A DNA stretch of 64,000 nt from Pseudomonadota bacterium (lineage in GTDB: Bacteria > Pseudomonadota > Alphaproteobacteria > Caulobacterales > Caulobacteraceae). Positions 25,136 through 34,300 of this stretch are shown here, piece after piece (positions within the stretch are counted from its first letter, which is position 1; every line of letters begins with the position of its first letter). Both the position numbers and the translations under genes were made by a program. The notes below the pieces were generated by a model that saw only the letters and a program-made list of their open reading frames with translations, had not been told where the DNA came from and made no database searches. Where the stretch lies: the NCBI GenBank assembly GCA_023456105.1, contig JAEYAO010000025.1, positions 1-64,000 of the forward strand, in the 5' to 3' direction.

Positions 25136-25164
25136 ATAAATGGACACCTCCGTCCAGAAATCAA
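25136..25164 (-). promoter_or_regulatory. Predicted emrAB-tetR promoter with palindromic operator in the spacer
   Basis: On the minus strand, TTGATT (-35, 25159-25164) and ATTTAT (-10, 25136-25141) are 17 bp apart, placing transcription start about 25-30 nt before the emrA ATG. The spacer contains the inverted repeat TGGAC-N6-GTCCA (25141-25156), a likely TetR-type operator. The overlap with the promoter would explain repression by steric block. Assignment to the operon's own TetR is inference. Confidence 0.55.
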
Positions 25165-25219
25165 CGGTGTTTCTCATCGGGCTTGAACACGAGCGGTTTC
25201 CGCGTGTTCTCCCTGCCTC

Positions 25220-26536
25220 ATGACCGACGCCTCCGCCTCCCCACCCTTGCCCGCCCAAGTCGATGTCGCGGTGATCGGCGCCGGCGCGGCCGGCATCGCC
25301 GCCGCCCGCCGCCTGACCCAGCCCGGCCTGTCGCTGCTGGTGCTGGAGGCGCGCGACCGGGTCGGCGGCCGGGCGCACACGGTTCCGACCCGGGACCCGC
25401 AGGGCGCTATGCACGGCCTCGACCTGGGCTGCGGCTGGCTGCATTCGGCCGAGGACAATGTTCTCGCCGCCCGCGTCGAAGCCGAAGGTCTGACCCTCGA
25501 CAAGACGCCGCCGCCCTGGGAAAGCCAAGCCTTCAACCACGAGATGACCCCGGCCGAACAGGCCGAGTTCCGCCAGGCCGTCGCCGACTTCGAGGACCGC
25601 GTCGGCCAGGCGGCGCAAGCGGGCGAGGACCCGCCCGCCTCCGACCTGTTCGATCCCGACTGCCGCTGGAACGCGCGCATGGACGCGATCTCGGGCGCCC
25701 TGAACGGGGCGCGCTTCGCCGAGGTCTCGACGGTCGATTACGACGCCTATCGCGACACCGGGGTGAACTGGCGGGTGAAGGAGGGCTACGGCCGGCTGGT
25801 CGCCGAGCTCGCGCGCGGGATCGACCCGGCCGTGCTGGTGCTGAACTGCCCCGTGCGCCGCATCGACCGCTCGGGCGCGCCTCTGCGGATCGAGACCACG
25901 CGCGGCGCGCTTCTCGCCCGCACGGTCATCCTGACCACCCCGACCAGCCTTCTGGCGTCCGAGGCGATCCGCATCGATCCGCCGGTCCCCGCCCTGCTGG
26001 AGGCCGCCTCCGGCGTGCCGCTGGGCCTGGCGTCCAAGCTGCACATGACGGTGGAGGGGCCCGAGGACTTTCCGTCCGACAGCCAGCTTTGGGGCCGGCG
26101 CGACACGGCGGAGACCGGCGGCTATCATCTGCGCCCCTTCGGCCGGCCGATGATCGAGGGCTATTTCGGCGCCGATCTGGCCTGGGGTCTGGAGGCGCAA
26201 GGACCGGCCGCCTTCTTCGACTTCGCCGTGGACGAGCTGGTCTCGCTGCTGGGTTCGGACATGCGAAAGCGGCTCCGGCCGGTCTCTGCCTCGATGTGGG
26301 GCGCCGATCCCTGGTCGCGGGGCGCCTATTCCCACGCCCTGCCGGGCCGCGCAGGCGACCGCGCCCGGCTGTCCGCGCCGATCGAGAACCGCATCTTCAT
26401 CGCCGGCGAGGCCACTGCGCTGGATTTCTACGGCACGGCCCACGGCGCCTGGACCGAGGGGGAGCGCGCGGCCGATCAGGCCTTGGCCGCCCTCGGCCTT
26501 GACCCGGTCCGCGCCCCCGGCGACAGCGAGGCATGA
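25220..26536 (+). CDS. FAD-dependent amine oxidase family protein
   Basis: 438 residues. The N-terminal dinucleotide-binding fold VAVIGAGAAGIAAARRL with LEARDRVGGRAHT is the signature of flavin monoamine/polyamine oxidases. The middle substrate domain includes WRVKEGYGRLVAEL, and the C-terminal FAD-binding stretch is PIENRIFIAGEATALDFYGT followed by HGAWTEGERAA, matching the usual AGE...GxxxGA pattern. It oxidises an amine with release of aldehyde and H2O2; the substrate is not predictable. It is divergent from emrA, and its stop overlaps the nth start by 4 nt (ATGA). Confidence 0.92.
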   Translation: MTDASASPPLPAQVDVAVIGAGAAGIAAARRLTQPGLSLLVLEARDRVGGRAHTVPTRDPQGAMHGLDLGCGWLHSAEDNVLAARVEAEGLTLDKTPPPWESQAFNHEMTPAEQAEFRQAVADFEDRVGQAAQAGEDPPASDLFDPDCRWNARMDAISGALNGARFAEVSTVDYDAYRDTGVNWRVKEGYGRLVAELARGIDPAVLVLNCPVRRIDRSGAPLRIETTRGALLARTVILTTPTSLLASEAIRIDPPVPALLEAASGVPLGLASKLHMTVEGPEDFPSDSQLWGRRDTAETGGYHLRPFGRPMIEGYFGADLAWGLEAQGPAAFFDFAVDELVSLLGSDMRKRLRPVSASMWGADPWSRGAYSHALPGRAGDRARLSAPIENRIFIAGEATALDFYGTAHGAWTEGERAADQALAALGLDPVRAPGDSEA

Positions 26537-27273
26537 AGGCCAGAACCGCTCGACCCAAGAAGGCCGCACCCAAACGCCCATCCGTCATGACCGGCGCGGC
26601 TATCCCGATCCTGGCCTGGCCGCCGGACGAAGACAGGGTCGAGGCGATCTTCACCCGCCTGTCGGGCGTCATGCCCGACCCGAAGACCGAGCTGAACTTC
26701 AGCAACGCCTTCACCCTGGTCGTCGCCGTCGCCTTGTCTGCCCAGGCCACCGACGTGTCGGTCAACAAGGCCACCGAGCGGCTGTTCGCCGTCGCCGATA
26801 CGCCGGCAAAGATGCTGGCGCTGGGCGAAGAGGGCCTGATCCCCTTTATCGCCTCCATCGGCCTCTATCGCGGCAAGGCGCGCAACGTCATCGCGCTCAG
26901 CCGCATCGTGCAGGAGCAGCACGGCGGCGAAACGCCCCTGACCCGCGAGGCGCTGCAGGCCCTGCCCGGCGTCGGCCGCAAGACCGCCAGCGTGGTCCTG
27001 AACGAACTGGGGATAGAGCCGGCCATCGCCGTCGACACCCATGTGTTTCGCGTGTCGCACCGGCTGGGCCTGGCCAACGCCTCCACCCCCGACAAGGTGG
27101 AGGCGCAACTGCACCGCATTGTGCCCGACGAATGGCTGCCCAAGGCGCACCACTGGCTGATCCTGCACGGCCGCTACACTTGCACGGCCCGAAAGCCCGC
27201 CTGCTCGGCCTGCGTCGTCTCCGACCTGTGTCCGTCGCGCGCGGGCCTCGCGGCTTTGGGCGAGGCCCGCTGA
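26533..27273 (+). CDS. nth: Endonuclease III
   Basis: 246 residues. It is a base-excision repair DNA glycosylase/AP lyase for oxidised pyrimidines. The helix-hairpin-helix LPGVGRKTASVVL contains the catalytic Lys, the catalytic Asp is in VDTHVFRVSHRLGL, and the [4Fe-4S] cluster loop has the C-x6-C-x2-C-x5-C spacing (CTARKPACSACVVSDLC). An extra basic ~20-residue N-terminal stretch (MKARTARPKKAAPKRPS) precedes the core, as in several alphaproteobacterial versions. Translationally coupled to the amine oxidase gene, although the functions appear unrelated. Only 4 bp separate its stop from that of the converging gcd. Confidence 0.96.
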   Translation: MKARTARPKKAAPKRPSVMTGAAIPILAWPPDEDRVEAIFTRLSGVMPDPKTELNFSNAFTLVVAVALSAQATDVSVNKATERLFAVADTPAKMLALGEEGLIPFIASIGLYRGKARNVIALSRIVQEQHGGETPLTREALQALPGVGRKTASVVLNELGIEPAIAVDTHVFRVSHRLGLANASTPDKVEAQLHRIVPDEWLPKAHHWLILHGRYTCTARKPACSACVVSDLCPSRAGLAALGEAR

Positions 27274-27277
27274 CGCC

Positions 27278-29704
27278 CTACCGCTGCGGCAAGGCGTAGG
27301 CGATGACGTAGTCGCCCTTGGGCGTCTCCATGAAGTGGTGCCCGCCCGCCATGATCACGAGGTACTGGCGCCCGTTCTGCTCATAGATCATCGGATTGGC
27401 CTGGCCACCGGCCGGCAGGACGTCCGACCACACCGTCTTGCCCGTCTCGATGTCGATGGCGCGGATCAGGTCGTCGGTGGCCGCCGCGATGAAGATCAGC
27501 CCACCGGCCGTCACCACCGAGCCGCCGTTGTTGGGCGTGCCGATCTCCAGCGGCAGGTGCGAGGGAATCTTCCACGGCCCGTTCTTGCGCGCCGTGCCGA
27601 ACGGCCGGTCCCACAGGGTCTGGCCGGTCCGCATGTCGATGGCGGTGATCCCGCCATAGGGCGGCTCCTTGCACAAGAGGCCCGTCCACTTGACCCGCCA
27701 GCCGGCGTTGACGTCGATGGCGTAGGGCACGCCGATCTGCGGATCGCCCGCGCCTTCGCCCTTGGACAGGCTGCCGCCGCGTTCGGCCGCTTCCTTCTGC
27801 TGCTGGATGTAGCGAGGATCGTCGCGCGGGAACCAGCCCTTCTCGTTCGCCTCCTCGCGCGGAACCAGGCGGTTGTAGTTGGGCATGTCGTTGTAGTTGG
27901 CGACGATCACGCCGCGCCGCGGATCGACCGCCACCCCGCCCCAGTCCGAGCCGCCGTTGTAGCCGGGATAGTTGATGTAGTGGTTGGTCGAGGGCGGCGT
28001 GTAATAGCCTTGGTAGTTCGCCTTCTTGAAGTTGATGCGGCACATCATCTGGTCGATCGGCGACATGCCCCACATGTCGCGCTCGGTCAGATTCGGCTTG
28101 CGCAGGGTGGCGAACAGCGAGAACGGCTGGGTGGGCGAGCGCTGGCCCTGCTCGGCCCCGCCGGTGGTCGGAACTGGCCGTTCCTCCATGCCGTGCAGCA
28201 TCCGGCCGGTCGCCCGGTCAAAGATGTACATGTCGCCCTGCTTGGACGGCAGCAGCACGGCAGGCACCACGCCGTTTGCCGTCGGGTAGTCGATCAGCGT
28301 CGCCTGCGACCCCAGATCGAAGTCCCACACGTCGTTGTGCACGGTCTGGAAACTCCAGCGCGGCTTGCCCGTGGTGACGTCCAACGCCACCAGCGAGGTC
28401 GAATACTGCTTCTCCAGCGGCCGGCGCGACGATGACCAGTAGTCCGCCGACGAATTGCCCATGGGCAGGAACACCAGGCCCAGCCGCTCGTCGCCCGTGG
28501 CCGTGGTCCACATGTTGGGCGTGCCCGGCGTATAGGTCTGGCCTTCCGGCGGGGTAGTGGTGATGTCCGGGCGCATCATGTCCCAGGCGAAGCGCAGGGC
28601 GCCCGTCTCGACGTCGAAGCCCTTGATCACGCCCGAAGCGTTCCAGCGCTTCTGGCCGTCCAGCACCTGGTGGCCGGTCACGATCACGCCGCGAACGATC
28701 ACCGGCGGAGAGGTGATGGACACCATGCCCGGATATTGCTCGCCCATGCCTTCCTTGATGTCGACGGCGCCGTTTTGGCCGAACGCCGGGCAGGGCCGCC
28801 CGGTGCGGGCGTCCACGGCGATGATCCGGCCGTCCAGCGTGCCTTCGATCACCTTGGTGGCGCAGGGCTGGGCCGCGTCGGCGCCCGCGCGCGCATGATA
28901 GGTCACGCCCCGGCAGGCTGCGGTGTAGGGAATGTTGATGTCGGCGACCTGCGGATCATAGGTCCAGCGCTGCTGCCCCGTCGCGGCGTCCAGGGCGAAC
29001 AGCTTGTTGCGCGCCGAGCAGAGATAGACGGTATCGCCGACCTTCAGCGGCGTGGTTTCGGCGCCCCAGCGCTCCTCCGGCAGATCGCCTGTGCGGAAGG
29101 TCCAGGCGCGCTCCAGTTGACCGACGTTGTCGCGGTTGATCTGGGTCAGAGGCGTATAGCGCTGCGAACTGTCGGTCCCGCCCCAGGCGGGCCAGTCGGC
29201 GCCCGTGCGCATCATCGCCGGATCGTCGTAGTTCAGCTGCGCGCCCGGCAATGGACGCTCGACCTGCGCGCGATTGGCCTGAGCCACCACCACGCCGAAC
29301 ACCGCCGTCGCCGCGACCAACGCTAGGGCGCTCACGCCCGCCAGCTTGCGTCCGCCGCGCCCCTTCAGGGCCGGCAGGGCGGCGATGACCAGGAACATCA
29401 GCACCAGCGGGCCGACCAGCCGGGGCACCAGCGCCCAGCCGTCCAGACCCTTTTCCCAGAACGCCCAGATCAGGGTGCCGGCAAAGGTCGCGGCATAGAG
29501 CCAGGCGCCGCGCACGTCGCGCAGCACGATCAGCACGCCGGAAACCACAAGGGCCAGACCTGCGATCAGATAGTACCAGGAGCCGCCCAGCGCCGCGAGC
29601 TGCACGCCGCCGATAGTCAGCACCACGCCGATCAGCAACAGCAAGACGCCCAGAACGACAGTCAGCCACCCTCCCGCACTGCGGGGTTGGTTCCAACGCG
29701 GCAT
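27278..29704 (-). CDS. gcd: Membrane-bound PQQ-dependent glucose dehydrogenase
   Basis: 808 residues. Five hydrophobic helices occupy ~1-145, as in Gcd, followed by the periplasmic eight-bladed quinoprotein propeller. Seen: DWPAWGGTDSSQRYTPLTQI, GDTVYLCSARNKLFALDAAT, VTSPPVI-type ITSPPVIVRGVIVTGHQV, and the C-terminal GQANPMIYEQNGRQYLVIMA and GDYVIAYALP. It oxidises glucose (or quinate/shikimate in close relatives) at the periplasmic face and passes electrons to ubiquinone. No pqq biosynthesis genes are in the window, so cofactor must come from elsewhere in the genome or outside the cell. Glucose versus quinate preference is not decided here. Confidence 0.92.
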   Translation of the reverse strand: MPRWNQPRSAGGWLTVVLGVLLLLIGVVLTIGGVQLAALGGSWYYLIAGLALVVSGVLIVLRDVRGAWLYAATFAGTLIWAFWEKGLDGWALVPRLVGPLVLMFLVIAALPALKGRGGRKLAGVSALALVAATAVFGVVVAQANRAQVERPLPGAQLNYDDPAMMRTGADWPAWGGTDSSQRYTPLTQINRDNVGQLERAWTFRTGDLPEERWGAETTPLKVGDTVYLCSARNKLFALDAATGQQRWTYDPQVADINIPYTAACRGVTYHARAGADAAQPCATKVIEGTLDGRIIAVDARTGRPCPAFGQNGAVDIKEGMGEQYPGMVSITSPPVIVRGVIVTGHQVLDGQKRWNASGVIKGFDVETGALRFAWDMMRPDITTTPPEGQTYTPGTPNMWTTATGDERLGLVFLPMGNSSADYWSSSRRPLEKQYSTSLVALDVTTGKPRWSFQTVHNDVWDFDLGSQATLIDYPTANGVVPAVLLPSKQGDMYIFDRATGRMLHGMEERPVPTTGGAEQGQRSPTQPFSLFATLRKPNLTERDMWGMSPIDQMMCRINFKKANYQGYYTPPSTNHYINYPGYNGGSDWGGVAVDPRRGVIVANYNDMPNYNRLVPREEANEKGWFPRDDPRYIQQQKEAAERGGSLSKGEGAGDPQIGVPYAIDVNAGWRVKWTGLLCKEPPYGGITAIDMRTGQTLWDRPFGTARKNGPWKIPSHLPLEIGTPNNGGSVVTAGGLIFIAAATDDLIRAIDIETGKTVWSDVLPAGGQANPMIYEQNGRQYLVIMAGGHHFMETPKGDYVIAYALPQR

Positions 29705-29933
29705 GGGGATCTCCTACGACGATACGGCGAAGCCTCCGTAACGCCTTGGAAGCGGAGCGGTTCCTCGGTGTCGCACCCCGGAACCTTTGTGGCGTTCTGC
29801 AAAGCGCTCCTCTGGCGCAGAGAAGAAGGCTGAACACCGTGATTCAGCGCAAGATTTCTCCGCCGACCCGCACGCAGGCGGGGGCAAAAGAAAGATATTG
29901 CCTCACTGGCGTGGCCTTGTTCATTATGGCGGC

Positions 29934-31364
29934 GTGACCCACAAGACCATCAAGCCCGGCGGGACGTTTGTCCTCGAGCCTCGTCGCCTGTCCAAGGCCT
30001 CGGCCGAGCTGCGCGCACGCGGCTTCGGCGAAATTACCTTGCCGCCGTCCACCGAAAAGGCAGAGGCGCAGGCCGCGCGCTGCACAGACTGCGGCGTGCC
30101 CTTTTGTCAGAACGCCTGTCCGCTGCACAACAACATCCCCGACTGGCTGCGCCTGTCGGCCGAGCATGAGGCGCGCGAAGCCTGGCGCATCGCCTCCCTG
30201 ACCTCGACCATGCCCGAAATCTGCGGCCGCATCTGCCCGCAGGACCGCCTGTGCGAAGGCGCCTGCACCCTGAACCAGTCGGGCTGGGAGGCCGTCACCA
30301 TCGGCTCGGTCGAGGCCTGGCTGGGCGATCAGGCGTTTGAAAACGGCTGGGTCGAGCCCATCCGTCCGGCGGTCGAGCGCAGGGAAGGCGTCGGCGTCGT
30401 GGGCGCGGGCCCCGCCGGCCTGGCCGCCGCCGACCGCCTGCGCAGCCAGGGCTATCAGGTCACGGTCTACGACCGCCACGACCGCGCGGGCGGCCTGCTG
30501 ATCTACGGCATTCCAGGCTTCAAGCTCGAAAAGCGGGTGGTGCAACGACGCGTGGACCGCCTGATCGACGGCGGCGTCCGCTTCGTGCTGGATTGCGAGG
30601 TCGGCCGCGACGTGTCCCTGACGGAGCTGCGTCAGCGCCATGACGCGGTGCTGCTGGCCATGGGCGTCTATCAGCCGCGCATCCTGTCGGCGCCGGGGCG
30701 GGGACCGGACTCGACGGTGGCCGCCCTGTCCTATCTGACGCACCAGAACCGCCGCGATCTCGGCGACGCCGAAGGCGACGGCTGGCACGAGGCGCGCGGC
30801 AAGCGCGTGGTGGTGATCGGTGGCGGCGACACGGCCATGGACTGCGTCCGCACCGCCGTGCGCCAGGGCGCGGCCTCGGTCACCTGCCTGTATCGCCGCG
30901 ACCGCGGCAACATGCCGGGCTCGGCCCGCGAGGTCGTCAACGCCGAGGAGGAAGGCGTCCGCTTCGAATGGCTGGCCGCGCCCAAGGCCCTGCTGTCCCA
31001 CGCCGATCAGGTGGTGGGCGTGCGCGCCGCCCGCATGGCCCTGACCGAAAGTCGTCCCGGCGAGCGGGCCGACATCGTCCCCGTGCCCGATTCCGACTTC
31101 GACATTCCCGCCGACATCGTCATCGAGGCCTTGGGCTTCTCGCCCGAGCCCTTCGCCGCGCATGAGCCGGACCTGCGCCTGCGTGAGGACGGCACCATCC
31201 GCGTGGGCTCGGTCAGCTTCGCCACCAGCCTGCCCGGCGTCTATGCGGCGGGCGACGCGGTTCGCGGCGCTTCGCTGGTCGTCTGGGCCGTGCGCGAAGG
31301 CCAGGACGCGGCCGCCGAAATCGACCGCCACCTGAAGTCCCGCACCGAGGAGGCCGCGGCGTGA
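29934..31364 (+). CDS. gltD: Glutamate synthase (NADPH), small subunit
   Basis: 476 residues from a GTG at 29934 (THKTIKPGGTFVLEPRR). N-terminal cysteines for two [4Fe-4S] clusters are present (RCTDCGVPFCQNACPLHN, then ICGRICPQDRLCEGAC). The FAD fold GVVGAGPAGLAAADRLRSQG and NADPH fold VVVIGGGDTAMDCVRTAVRQ follow, and the protein closes with GVYAAGDAVRGASLVVWAV. It feeds electrons from NADPH to GltB for glutamate synthesis. The GTG start is chosen because conserved sequence begins there; no good Shine-Dalgarno precedes it. Its stop overlaps gltB by 4 nt (GTGA). Confidence 0.95.
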   Translation: MTHKTIKPGGTFVLEPRRLSKASAELRARGFGEITLPPSTEKAEAQAARCTDCGVPFCQNACPLHNNIPDWLRLSAEHEAREAWRIASLTSTMPEICGRICPQDRLCEGACTLNQSGWEAVTIGSVEAWLGDQAFENGWVEPIRPAVERREGVGVVGAGPAGLAAADRLRSQGYQVTVYDRHDRAGGLLIYGIPGFKLEKRVVQRRVDRLIDGGVRFVLDCEVGRDVSLTELRQRHDAVLLAMGVYQPRILSAPGRGPDSTVAALSYLTHQNRRDLGDAEGDGWHEARGKRVVVIGGGDTAMDCVRTAVRQGAASVTCLYRRDRGNMPGSAREVVNAEEEGVRFEWLAAPKALLSHADQVVGVRAARMALTESRPGERADIVPVPDSDFDIPADIVIEALGFSPEPFAAHEPDLRLREDGTIRVGSVSFATSLPGVYAAGDAVRGASLVVWAVREGQDAAAEIDRHLKSRTEEAAA

Positions 31365-34300
31365 CAGAGTGGCTGGATCGATACCAAGACACCCGGCGAC
31401 GGCTGATCGACGCCCACGCCTATGATCCCGCATCCGAGCGCGACGCCTGCGGCGTGGGGCTGGTCTGCTCGATCGACGGCTCGCCGCGCCGCGAGGTGGT
31501 GGACTACGCCATCCGCAGCCTCAAGGCCGTGGCTCACCGAGGCGCGGTGGACGCCGATGGCAAGTCTGGCGACGGCGCGGGCGTCATGGCCGAGCTGCCG
31601 CAGGGCTTCTTCGCCGATCAGGTGGCCTCCGTCGGCCAGACCCTGCGTCCAGGCCCGGTCTGCGTCGGCCAGATCTTCCTGCCGCGCACCGACCTGGGGG
31701 CCCAGGACCGCGCCCGCGCCATCATCGAGACCGAGGCGCTGCGCGCCGGCTTCTGGATCTACGGCTGGCGTCAGACGCCCATGGACCTGTCAGTGGTGGG
31801 CGCCAAGGCCGGCGCGACCCGTCCCGAGATCGAGCAGATCATGCTGGCCCCGCCGCTCGACGACACCGGCGCGCCGCTGGAGGGCGAGGCGCTGGAGCGC
31901 GAGTTGTTCCTGTGCCGCCGCCGCATCGAAAAGGCGGTCCAGGCCGAGGGCGTCGCGGGCGTCTACGTCTGCACCCTGTCCGCCCGCCAGATCGCCTACA
32001 AGGGCATGGTCCGAGCCGAGCTGCTGGGCGAGCTGTATCCCGACCTGGAGGACCCGCGCTTCGTCTCGGCCTACGCCGTCTTTCACCAGCGCTATTCGAC
32101 CAACACCTTTCCCGAATGGCGGCTGGCCCAGCCCTTTCGCATGCTGGCCCACAACGGCGAGATCAACACCCTGAAGGGCAACCTCAACTGGATGCGCTCG
32201 CACGAGATCCGCATGGCCGCCTCGGCCTTCGGAGAGCGCGACGGCGAGGTCAAGCCGGTGGTCCAGCCGGGCGGGTCGGACTCGGCCTCACTGGACAATG
32301 TGTTCGAGGTGCTGGTCCGCGCCGGACGTCCCGCACCCATGGCCAAGGCCCTGCTGATCCCCGAGGCCTGGGCCAAGGACGACGGCCTGATGCCCGAGCC
32401 GCACCGCGCTTTTTACGCCTACTGCAATGCGGTGATGGAGCCCTGGGACGGCCCCGCCGCCATCTGCGCCGCCGACGGACGCTGGATCGTGGCGGGCAAG
32501 GACCGCAACGGCCTGCGCCCCTTGCGCGTCGTGGAGACCGTGGACGGCCTGCTGCTGGCGGGCTCCGAGGCCGGGCTGGTCCCGATCCCCGAGATCCGCG
32601 TCAAGCGCCGCCTGCACATCGGCCCCGGCAAGCTGATCGCCGTCGATCTGAAGCACGGCCGCCTCTACGACGAGCACGAGGCCGTGGACGCCCTGGCCGC
32701 CGCCCACCCCTACGGCGACTGGCTGGGCAACATGGTCGATCTGGAGCCGTTGATCGGCCCCGGCCCTGAACCGCGCGCCGTCTCCGGCGACGCCCTGGTG
32801 CGCCGCCAGATCGCCGCCGGCTTCAGCCGCGAGGACTTGGACCTCCTGCTCGACCCCCTGGTCCGCGACGGCAAGGAGGCGGTGGGGTCGATGGGCGACG
32901 ACGCCCCGCCCGCCGTGCTGTCGGCTCAAGCCCGGCCGCTGGCGCACTACTTCCGCCAGAACTTTAGCCAGGTCACCAACCCGCCGATCGACCCCCTGCG
33001 CGAAGCGGGGGCGATGAGCCTGAAGACCCGCTTCAAGAACCTCGGCAACATCCTGGCCGAGGAGGAGGCCCAGACCGACGTCTTCGTGCTGGACAGCCCC
33101 GTCCTGACCACCGGCATGTACGAGCGGATGCTGGACGTGGTGGGCGCGGGCTCCACCGCCGTGATCGACTGCGCCTATCCGTTGCCGGCCGAGGGCGCGC
33201 GGACGGGCGCGGGGCTCCGCCAGGCGCTGGACCGCATCATGGACGAGGCGGAGGCCGCGGCGCGTGGCGGCTCGGGCCTGATCGTGCTGACGGACGAGCG
33301 CGCCGACGCCGCTCGCCTCGCCGCGCCGATGATCCTGGCCACAGCCGGAGTGCACAAGCGGCTGACGGACGCAGGCCTTCGCACCTATTGCTCCATCGTG
33401 GTGCGCACCGCCGAAACGCTGGATCCGCACGCCTTCGCCGTCCTGATCGGCGCCGGCGCCACCGCCGTGAACGCCTGGCTGGCCCAGGACCTGTTCCAGG
33501 AGCGTCTGGATCGGGGCCTTTATCCCGGCATGAGCCTGCGCGACGCCTGCCTGAACTACAAGCAGGGCATCGAGGCTGGGCTGATGAAGACCCTGGCGCG
33601 CAAGGGCGTCAGCGTCATCTCCGCCTATCGCGGAGGCTGCGAGTTCGAGGTGCTGGGCCTCAGCCGCGCCCTGACCGCCGAGTTCTTTCCCGGCGCTCCG
33701 TCGCGCATCTCCGGCATCGGCCTGTCGGGGCTTGAGCAGGCGGCGATGAGCCGTCACGCCTCCGCCTGGGGCGAGGCCCGCCCCGTCCCCTCCATGGGCG
33801 GCTTTTTCCGCATCCGCGCAGGCGGCGAGGCCCACGCCCACGAGGCCCGCACCATTCACCTGCTGCAGGACGCCTGCAATCGCGGCGACTACCGGCGCTT
33901 CCGCCAGTACTCCGAGGCGGTTCGACAGCAGCCGGACCTGTCCCTGCGCGACCTCTTGGACTTCCGAGACGGCCGCACACCCGTTCCGCTGGAGGAGGTC
34001 GAAAGCGTCTCGGACATCCGCCGCCGCTTCCTGACTCAGGCCATGTCGCTGGGCGCCCTCAGCCCCGAGGCGCACGAGACGCTGAACATCGCCATGAACC
34101 GCATCGGCGCGCGTTCGGTCTCCGGCGAGGGCGGCGAGGACCCGGAACGCTACCTGCCCCGCCCCAACGGCGACGACGCCAACTCGGCGGTCAAGCAGGT
34201 GGCCTCCGGCCGCTTCGGCGTCACCGCCGAATATCTGAACCAGTGCCGCGAGATCGAGATCAAGGTCGCGCAAGGCGCCAAGCCCGGCGAGGGCGGTCAG

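Noticed and set aside
29905..29925. Sigma-54-like TGGCGTGGCCTTGT upstream of gltD
   Set aside because: The spacing between the GG and the second element is one base short of the -24/-12 requirement, and it lies only ~15 bp before the proposed start.
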